DNA from: Chitinophagaceae bacterium
Lineage (GTDB): Bacteria > Bacteroidota > Bacteroidia > Chitinophagales > Chitinophagaceae
NCBI GenBank assembly: GCA_013694745.1
Contig: JACDBU010000029.1
Span: 1 to 33,681 of the forward strand
DNA: 33,681 nt
Direction of reading: 5' to 3'
The translations under genes were made by a program, and so were the position numbers. The notes under the pieces are model-generated. The model did no database searches, was not told where the DNA came from, and saw only the letters and a program-made list of their open reading frames with translations. The first letter of the stretch is position 1, and each line of letters starts with the position of its first letter. This document shows positions 26,710-33,681 of the stretch, one piece after another.

Positions 26710-27372
26710 CTATTTTCTTTTTAATGCAATTTCCATCACTTTATTTTCTTTACCATTCTGTATTTGAAACATTTCAATTTTTTGATGGTTATCATCTATC
26801 ATCGTAAATGTTTGACGTTCATCCATATCTTTCCCGGTTGAAGGATCAGTGGATTTGCCGCGTAAGGTAACCATGTGGGTTGTTGAATCGTATGTACCTT
26901 CCATATTCAGCATACCCGTTCCCATATTATCAATCCAGGTACTTATTATAATTTTTTTGGCATTATCGTATCCCATTATTCCCATTCCTTCAAAAGGCAT
27001 CCCCATAAAAGTACCGCTGGAATGTAATTCCTGGTAACGCCCGCCCATTATCATTTTATTGGTTGCTGTTGCTTTTCCCATAGTTGGCGGCTTGCTGGGA
27101 TCCATCCACATGGTTACATCTTCATCCCAGGTGCCATTTGATTTGGCGATCATTGCCTGCACTGGCCCTGGTGTCATGTAGGCCATCCAGGCTTTCATCA
27201 TAGATGCTGAATCCATGGGTGCAGCCATAGCCTGGGTATTCATTTTACTGGTTGTATCAGTGCTCATTTTACCAGAATCTGCTGTGGCTGTTTTTTCATC
27301 AGTTGTTTTGGTATCGTTACAACTACAAAATAAAAAAGCTGCAGCGCAAATAGTTAAGGTTATCCTTTTCAT
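26710..27372 (-). CDS. DUF1579 family lipoprotein
   Basis: Lipobox AAFLFCSC; WDEDVTMWMDPSKPP; GRYQELHSSGTFMGMPFEGMGIMGYDNAKK. Confidence 0.82.
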   Translation of the reverse strand: MKRITLTICAAAFLFCSCNDTKTTDEKTATADSGKMSTDTTSKMNTQAMAAPMDSASMMKAWMAYMTPGPVQAMIAKSNGTWDEDVTMWMDPSKPPTMGKATATNKMIMGGRYQELHSSGTFMGMPFEGMGIMGYDNAKKIIISTWIDNMGTGMLNMEGTYDSTTHMVTLRGKSTDPSTGKDMDERQTFTMIDDNHQKIEMFQIQNGKENKVMEIALKRK

Positions 27373-27555
27373 AAAAAAACATTTTTTAAAGATATAAAAC
27401 GGGATTGTTGTTTAAAAGCGAATGCTTATTTTTTTTTCAAAGAAGTTGAAAGCGTATAAAATACTCTATGAAGTGGTAAAATTATAGGGAGATTGATTTA
27501 TGAATTATTTTTAAACCAGTACAAAAAGTAATAAATTCATATTCAAAAAACTGTT

Positions 27556-28419
27556 ATGAAAACATCAATATTATTATTGCTTGCTGCCTTTACCGGCTCA
27601 CTACATTCTATCGGTCAAAATGTAGGCATTGGTACTACCACTCCCAACCATCCGCTTACCGTTGTTTCAACCTCAGATGGTATCGTTTCAAAAAGTGGAA
27701 CAGTAGAAGTAGGAACCTGGGTTAATTCTGGAGGCGGTGCTTACCTGCAAACTTATTCAAATCATCCTTTGAATTTTGCAACCGGCAACTCAATTGCACA
27801 GATGACACTCCTCACCAATGGAAATTTTGGAATTGGAACAAGTAACCCTTCTGCAAAACTTGAAGTAAATGGAAATTTAAAAATCACTGATGGTACACAA
27901 GGAGCAAATAAAGTACTTACAAGTGACGCATCAGGAAATACGGCCTGGCAAAATGCTTCATTTTCTGCGCCTGACAGGTTTCTGCAAACCTTTAGCATAT
28001 CAGGAGGTGCCAGAAATTATACTACTAATTATAATAACGGAACTGCGTTTTCAATCACAAATGAAATTGTAACTATCAATAAGACGGGATTATATCATTT
28101 TGAAAGTGCTGTGAGTTTAATTACTACCACACAAATAGATGTTACGCAACAATCTGCAAATCCTAATATGCTTGAATTAAGGCTGATCGTTAATAACGCA
28201 CCTAATATTGGAAATAATATTTGGTTTGAATTGGATTATAAACCATTTTTTCAACCCGCTGGTGGCTCATTTTCTTCCCAGGCATTTGTAAAAGGATCAC
28301 AAGATTTATATATCCAGGCACCGGCAACAATTACATTCTTTTATTATTCAAATAATTTTGCCAATTTTAGTACATCAGGGTACTCTAATTATTTCTCCGG
28401 ATATTTAATTGCACCTTAA
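27556..28419 (+). CDS. Exported hypothetical protein with NVGIGTxxP / LEVNGNLKITDG repeats and beta-sandwich-like C-terminus
   Basis: Signal peptide; NVGIGTTTPNHPLTVV and NFGIGTSNPSAKLEVNGNLKIT. Confidence 0.65.
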   Translation: MKTSILLLLAAFTGSLHSIGQNVGIGTTTPNHPLTVVSTSDGIVSKSGTVEVGTWVNSGGGAYLQTYSNHPLNFATGNSIAQMTLLTNGNFGIGTSNPSAKLEVNGNLKITDGTQGANKVLTSDASGNTAWQNASFSAPDRFLQTFSISGGARNYTTNYNNGTAFSITNEIVTINKTGLYHFESAVSLITTTQIDVTQQSANPNMLELRLIVNNAPNIGNNIWFELDYKPFFQPAGGSFSSQAFVKGSQDLYIQAPATITFFYYSNNFANFSTSGYSNYFSGYLIAP

Positions 28420-28425
28420 TTATAT

Positions 28426-29694
28426 TTAACTTTTCATTACTCCTATTCTATCTCCTTTCCATCCGGGAAATAAAACCTGGTCGTTGTTGATCTTTAAATG
28501 CCTGTCGGCCACTTCACAAAAAACACTTCTGAAATCGGTGGAAACTGCGAGGTCGCGGCCATCTTCAAGATTTTCAATAGCCAGAGATTTCACATTCCCA
28601 TGAACGATCCCGCCACTTACATCATTACCTAAAATAAAGTTACAGGAAGCCCTACCATGATCGGTTCCACCGGTACCATTCTGTTTTACGGTACGGCCAA
28701 ATTCAGTCATTGTCATAAGGGTCACATCGTCCTGGTATGCCGTTCCGAGGTCGTTCCAGAATGCGGTTATACAATTGCTAAGGTCCATTGAATTGCGTGC
28801 AAATACACCTAATTCCGTTCCCTGGTTAAAATGCGTATCCCATCCGCCGGATTCAGCGAATCCAACTTCCATACCCACATCCATTTTTATCAGTTGGGCA
28901 ATTTGTTTTAATGCATTTCCCAGGGCACTCGCGGGATATACAACATTGTTTGAGGGCCTGTAATTTTTGGTGTCTAATTTTTCCAGCATCTTCACTGCAT
29001 CAAAACTTTCTTTGCCTGTCTCTTTTAATAATCCTGATGAAGTTTGATCGTAAAGATCTTCAAAACTTTTTGCAGCCATATTTGCCCCCAGTGGATTGCC
29101 TTTCATTTGTATAGCAAAATCCTGGAGGTTGCTGATTGATACCGTTTGATTATCACCATAAAAAGATCGCGGCATAGAAGAAGTTAAGCTTACGGCTCTG
29201 AAAGGTGTGGCATCATGCCCCATTAAACCTATGGCGCGGTTAAGCCATCCACTCCCGGTGCCTTTATCGAAAGGTGTTCCGGATTCCATATAATCCTGTG
29301 CATCAAAATGCGAACGCGTATTATTGGGGGAGCCGATGCCATGAACTATAGCAAGTTTTTTATCGCGGAATAGTTGTTCAAATGCTTTCATTCCGGGGTG
29401 CAGGCCAAAGCGGCCATCAAGGTCAATGAGTGGTGTTGTTTTAGCATCTTTAGCGGCCGACATAAATAAGGTTGGCCTTGCTGCCTGAAGGTACTGATCA
29501 GTAAATGGTGTCACTGCCATCAGGCCGTCCATTGCGCCACGCTGGAAAATACAAACGAGTACTTTATTTTTTTTATATGGAGAAAATAACTTTGTATTAT
29601 TTGCAGCACGTGCTATAAAAGTTGGTACGCCACCTACGCTTATTCCGAAGGCTGCAAGCCCGCCAGATTTTAGAAAACCTCTTCTTGATACCAT
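28426..29694 (-). CDS. DUF1501 family protein, Tat-type signal
   Basis: MVSRRGFLKSGGLAAFGISV; GAMDGLMAVTPF; SHFDAQDYMESGT; GGWDTH; TEFGRTVKQNGTGGTDHG. Confidence 0.9.
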   Translation of the reverse strand: MVSRRGFLKSGGLAAFGISVGGVPTFIARAANNTKLFSPYKKNKVLVCIFQRGAMDGLMAVTPFTDQYLQAARPTLFMSAAKDAKTTPLIDLDGRFGLHPGMKAFEQLFRDKKLAIVHGIGSPNNTRSHFDAQDYMESGTPFDKGTGSGWLNRAIGLMGHDATPFRAVSLTSSMPRSFYGDNQTVSISNLQDFAIQMKGNPLGANMAAKSFEDLYDQTSSGLLKETGKESFDAVKMLEKLDTKNYRPSNNVVYPASALGNALKQIAQLIKMDVGMEVGFAESGGWDTHFNQGTELGVFARNSMDLSNCITAFWNDLGTAYQDDVTLMTMTEFGRTVKQNGTGGTDHGRASCNFILGNDVSGGIVHGNVKSLAIENLEDGRDLAVSTDFRSVFCEVADRHLKINNDQVLFPGWKGDRIGVMKS

Positions 29695-29717
29695 TTTGAT
29701 ATAGTTTAATTTTTAGT

Positions 29718-29765
29718 CGTTGAAACGTTTATCCGTTAATTCGTTTATCCGTTTATCCGTTACTT
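29718..29765. repeat. Degenerate octamer tandem repeat, about 6 units of CGTTTATC
   Basis: cgttgaaa cgtttatc cgttaatt cgtttatc cgtttatc cgttactt. Confidence 0.9.
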
Positions 29766-31760
29766 TCTTTGAAATTCCGGTGATCCGATAATGATCCCTA
29801 CTACCTGTGATAACATATTATTATTACCGGGAGCATATTGAATTTGGTTGCCATTATTTTTCTTAAACCCTTTTCCCAATTTTTCCGGCTTTTCTTTTAC
29901 ATCTGTATTCATTAATACATCATCATTTTTAGCCATGTCAGGTTGTGAAGGAATCTGGGTTTTACCTGCTGCGCCCTCAACCTTTTCACTTAAACCCTGT
30001 GCAGTTAACAATGGCGTTAATCTTTTTACAGTTTGTTGAAGATCACGTTCGGGCATGATGAGTTTTCCGTATGTAGTTAGTGCTGCTTCTGCACTTTCTG
30101 GTTCGTGATGATTATTCAAAGCCAGCAGATCGAGTTGTGTTCCCGGGATCCGCTGGGATGCGAAAGCCAATCCAAAATTCATTCGATTAAGCAATGCGCC
30201 AGTGTTTATCCAGTACTGCCCTTTATCCGGAAACCCGGTAGGAGCCTGGTAGAAATACATTTTTTCTCCCATTTTATCTATCCAGTTAAAAACCTGGTAA
30301 GGTTGTTTAACATCGGCATTAACGGCCCGGATAGCGCTTACAGCGAGCTCAAACGGGGACTTGGTTTTTTCTCGAACAACAGTACTGCTCCAAAATTCCG
30401 GCGAAGTTGCCATTGTTACCAGTACCTCTTTTATATCACCATCTTTTTCTGTAAATGTTTTTGCCATTTTATCTAACAGGCTTTGCGGGGGATTATCGCT
30501 CACAAAACGAACAGCAATTTTTTTACAAATAAATTTAGCAGTTGATGAATTATGTGCAAGCATATCCAAAAGCTTTACGCCTTCATCATAACCCCCATTT
30601 GCTGGAAAGGTTTTTCCGAGTACCGTTTTTTCTCCGTTATCATGCCTGTTCATGGCAAACAAAAAATCACCATCATGCACAAAACCACGTTGTACTAATT
30701 TATCTTCACCAACTTTTTCAATAACTTTTTTAATGGCATTACCATATCCTTTATCATCCATAGGATAAATCGTCCAGCCTGTAAGTACCCGTGCAGCCTG
30801 GGTTACATCGGTTTGTGTATAGCCGCCATCCACGCCAAGGGTATGTAATTCCATTACTTCGCGGGCATAATTTTCATTTAATCCCTGGGCTTTTTTTCCT
30901 TTCTTTAATTTTTCAACCGTTTGCAGGGAGGCTGAATCATTCATCATTCTTGCCGCAATTATCTTTCGCATTTGCTGGTTACCCGGCATATCTGTATTGC
31001 TGTTAGTTCCTGAACTGGAAAAGTTATCGAGGTAAAAAAGCATGGCAGGAGATTTTGCCGTAGCGAGTAAAAGCTCTCCAAACTTACCCGTAACATTAGG
31101 GCGGATAGCATCCCTTTCATAGACTGGAATGAATTGTGCGCAATCATTTTTTGTAATGGAGACATTAAAATGATTGAACCAAAAATCTGTAAGCACTTCG
31201 TGTAGCTGGTTATTGGAATAAGCCGCCCTGATGATTTTTTGATTGATGAATTGCCGCAACAATTCCTGCTCCGGCTTAAGTCCTTTCTGATCCATATATG
31301 CCCTTAACTGCTCGCGGTATTCTTTTTTATCAGATTTATTTACTGAATCTTTATTTATGGTACCATCAGCAATTGCCATTTTTAAAATCTGCCCGGGTTT
31401 AGGATATCTTGCTACTATTTCACTATTGGATAGTTTTAAAGCATCATAACCCGCCAGCCTGGAGTTTACAGAATCGTCGGGTAAAGCCCCCTTCAATTGT
31501 TGCTCAAACCATTTTTCCAAACCCATATTTACTACTTCATCAACCTGCCCCGGTGTGGCTCCGAATGTAAAACGGCTTAATAGATGAGCAGCAGCCTGCC
31601 TCTCCGTAAGACCTGCTTTTTTGTAAGGAAATATAAAATGTGGTTTATAAGCCGGGCTTTTAAGTAAAAAGGAAAATAGTAAGAAGCAGCTGACAGGTAA
31701 TAATAAGTATTTAGTAAGCTGCGTGAATTTATTTCTCATGATAAATTTTATGAAGATCAT
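29760..31760 (-). CDS. DUF1800 family protein
   Basis: AAAHLLSRFTFGATPGQVDEVVNMGLEKWFEQQL; NENYAREVMELHTLGVDGGYTQTDVTQAARVLTGW. Confidence 0.92.
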   Translation of the reverse strand: MIFIKFIMRNKFTQLTKYLLLPVSCFLLFSFLLKSPAYKPHFIFPYKKAGLTERQAAAHLLSRFTFGATPGQVDEVVNMGLEKWFEQQLKGALPDDSVNSRLAGYDALKLSNSEIVARYPKPGQILKMAIADGTINKDSVNKSDKKEYREQLRAYMDQKGLKPEQELLRQFINQKIIRAAYSNNQLHEVLTDFWFNHFNVSITKNDCAQFIPVYERDAIRPNVTGKFGELLLATAKSPAMLFYLDNFSSSGTNSNTDMPGNQQMRKIIAARMMNDSASLQTVEKLKKGKKAQGLNENYAREVMELHTLGVDGGYTQTDVTQAARVLTGWTIYPMDDKGYGNAIKKVIEKVGEDKLVQRGFVHDGDFLFAMNRHDNGEKTVLGKTFPANGGYDEGVKLLDMLAHNSSTAKFICKKIAVRFVSDNPPQSLLDKMAKTFTEKDGDIKEVLVTMATSPEFWSSTVVREKTKSPFELAVSAIRAVNADVKQPYQVFNWIDKMGEKMYFYQAPTGFPDKGQYWINTGALLNRMNFGLAFASQRIPGTQLDLLALNNHHEPESAEAALTTYGKLIMPERDLQQTVKRLTPLLTAQGLSEKVEGAAGKTQIPSQPDMAKNDDVLMNTDVKEKPEKLGKGFKKNNGNQIQYAPGNNNMLSQVVGIIIGSPEFQRK

Positions 31761-31979
31761 TTAAACAGGTAATATGACTTGTTCCCCGTACAATCGTTTA
31801 ATGAGCCGGATTATTTAACAGCTGGCTTACCTCAAATTTAAATTAGATGGGGTAACTACTATAAATAACAGGAAGGTTTTATGTTTTTCTTATGACCGGG
31901 CTAATCTTATTAAATTAATAACATAAGTCGGGTAAACGACATCTGGCATAGTTTTTTCTTATATTTTTAAAAAACCAGT

Positions 31980-32168
31980 ATGTACTCATTTAGCTCAATG
32001 CTGAAACCCTTTGCGAAACTTTTACCAAATGATATGGTATCCAAAAGGGATTTTTTAAAAATTGCGCACGAAAAATCAAGACCTGAACAAAGAAAATTAT
32101 TAAACCTTCTTGAGATGCTCCAGTTTTCACAGGCTCACAGGGAAGGTGAGGAACTGATACTTGAGTAA
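31980..32168 (+). CDS. Small hypothetical protein (62 aa)
   Basis: ATG ORF in a gap; amphipathic/charged, no recognised domain. Confidence 0.35.
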   Translation: MYSFSSMLKPFAKLLPNDMVSKRDFLKIAHEKSRPEQRKLLNLLEMLQFSQAHREGEELILE

Positions 32169-32465
32169 AAGCTGTGTCAATCTTTTAATATAAACTGGAT
32201 CCATTCCATACAATATTGATATCTCTAAGATTGAGTAAATATATTGCTCCATGAATTTTCTTATAAGTTCTTTTAAAGCCTGGTTATAAAAGTGGATTGG
32301 ATCACCAATTCTTTTTATCAGCTTTATCCTGTTACATGAAATCATGACTGTTTAAAAATTATAACAATCAGCATGCAACCTAATATTTACTGATACAGAC
32401 TTTGTTTACTAACACACATTTCAAAAATAAAAAATCAGGAATAAAATCCTGGGGAGGATATAATC

Positions 32466-33681
32466 ATGAAAAAAATATTTTCAATAATAGTCCTGGCCGG
32501 CTTTATCACAAGCTCTGCCATAGCTCAAACAACAACCATTACTTTTGATGGTATACCTAATAACAGGACCTTCCAGGTGGTATTGGATGGCACCACTTAT
32601 AATTCAAGTAATACCAATTATAATAATGGTAATACTCCCAATACAAATGGCGTTAATACCAATCAAACCATTACGGTAAATAATCTGCAGCCGGGGTCCC
32701 ATAACCTCGCCGTTTATCGTGTGAGAAATAATTACAATAACGGGAATAATAATAACGGGAATGGCAACAATGGTGGTAACAGAAATGCTATTTATTCTAA
32801 TACATTCCAGGTAAGGCAGGGATATGATATGAATATCTCCATAAAAGGGGGCGGAGAGGTGAGCTTTAGTGAAAAAAGAATAAGGAACAGGAACAATGGA
32901 GGATATGGGCAACGGACAGCCATGGATGATGCGCAATTTAATCAGATAGTACAATCTATCAACAGAACCTATAATCCTACTGCAAGATTAACTACTGAAA
33001 GAAACCTGGTTAATACTACAGGTTATTATTTTACAACCAGCCAGGTTAGGCAATTATTATCATTGATAAGGGGCGAAAGTAGTAGGCTTGAAATAGCGAA
33101 ACTGGCTTATCAAAAAGTAACCGATCCCACCTCTTTTAGGCAGGTTTATGATGTTTTTAGCTACCAGAGCAGCCGTAATGAAATGAATGTATACATACAG
33201 AATAATCCAAATAATTATGGCGCGTATAACCAGGGTGGAAATAATCAAAATGGTAATACAAATAATAACCGGGTGGCAATGTCCGATATTGATTACACTC
33301 GATTATACCAGAGTGCTAATAATCATGTTTATCCTGCTGATAAAACAAGAGATGTTCAGGAAGCATTTACAACATCAGGTTATTATTTCAGCACCGCCCA
33401 GGTAAAATCTTTACTACGGATAGTTGCCTCAGAAAATGACCGTCTTACATTAGCTAAACTGGCATATTTAAAAACTACGGACGTTGCAAATTTTAGTTCT
33501 GTTTACGAATTATTTAGTTCACCCTCAACACGCGATGATCTTAATGCTTACGTTATGAACAATGGTGGAGTTAATACTGGCTATTCCAATACACAATACA
33601 ATAATCGTGTTGCTATGGACGATGCATCTTTTAGCCAGTTATTCCAAAAAGCAGGTAATCATTTTTTACCATGGGATAAGG
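32466..33681 (+). CDS. DUF4476 repeat protein, exported, truncated by window end
   Basis: Open frame from ATG 32466 (MKKIFSIIVLAGFITSSAIAQTTTITFDG...) to window end; repeated units MDDAQF..., MSDIDY..., MDDASF...; absent from the ORF track because no stop lies in the window. Confidence 0.88.
   Translation, partial: MKKIFSIIVLAGFITSSAIAQTTTITFDGIPNNRTFQVVLDGTTYNSSNTNYNNGNTPNTNGVNTNQTITVNNLQPGSHNLAVYRVRNNYNNGNNNNGNGNNGGNRNAIYSNTFQVRQGYDMNISIKGGGEVSFSEKRIRNRNNGGYGQRTAMDDAQFNQIVQSINRTYNPTARLTTERNLVNTTGYYFTTSQVRQLLSLIRGESSRLEIAKLAYQKVTDPTSFRQVYDVFSYQSSRNEMNVYIQNNPNNYGAYNQGGNNQNGNTNNNRVAMSDIDYTRLYQSANNHVYPADKTRDVQEAFTTSGYYFSTAQVKSLLRIVASENDRLTLAKLAYLKTTDVANFSSVYELFSSPSTRDDLNAYVMNNGGVNTGYSNTQYNNRVAMDDASFSQLFQKAGNHFLPWDK

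Noticed and set aside
1-33681. tRNA/rRNA genes, CRISPR arrays, transposases or integrases
   Set aside because: None recognised by eye on either strand; a tRNAscan/Infernal and IS search would be needed to exclude them

Overview
This is a Bacteroidota window (gene families and start-codon context suggest Chitinophagaceae-like; inference). About 1-12.35 kb is a plus-strand copper/metal-handling island. It contains the 3' part of a CopA-type P1B ATPase, a His-rich exported protein, two tandem DUF3347 proteins, a haem-binding (CxxCH) protein, a multicopper oxidase with an N-terminal metal-binding domain, a Met-rich insert and a barrel-like C-terminal extension, a 70-aa metal-binding protein, two Csp-type (DUF326-like) Cys-rich four-helix proteins, an MFS transporter, a cation/H+ antiporter, an ion channel with an atypical filter, and a ZIP-family protein. 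From about 12.5 to 33.7 kb the content is more chromosomal: 2OG-Fe dioxygenase, cysteine-free Fpg/Nei, GNAT, an OMP/ECF-sigma/membrane-protein/CnrX-like/LTXXQ operon, DUF5606, M3 peptidase, Fur-SCO divergent from MerC, hydrolases, DUF1579, DUF1501/DUF1800, and an edge-truncated DUF4476-repeat protein missing from the ORF track. Main items for follow-up: the MCO fusion architecture, the paired ~90-100-bp intergenic repeats with a compensatory stem change, tandem repeats that supply stop codons, the palindromic operator at fur/merC, the TTG-started sigma factor overlapped by a mini-ORF, an in-frame TAG followed by 21 sense codons after the M3 peptidase, and a structured ORF-poor 600-bp spacer at 8.3-8.9 kb. 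All family assignments come from motif recognition by eye; no searches were run.
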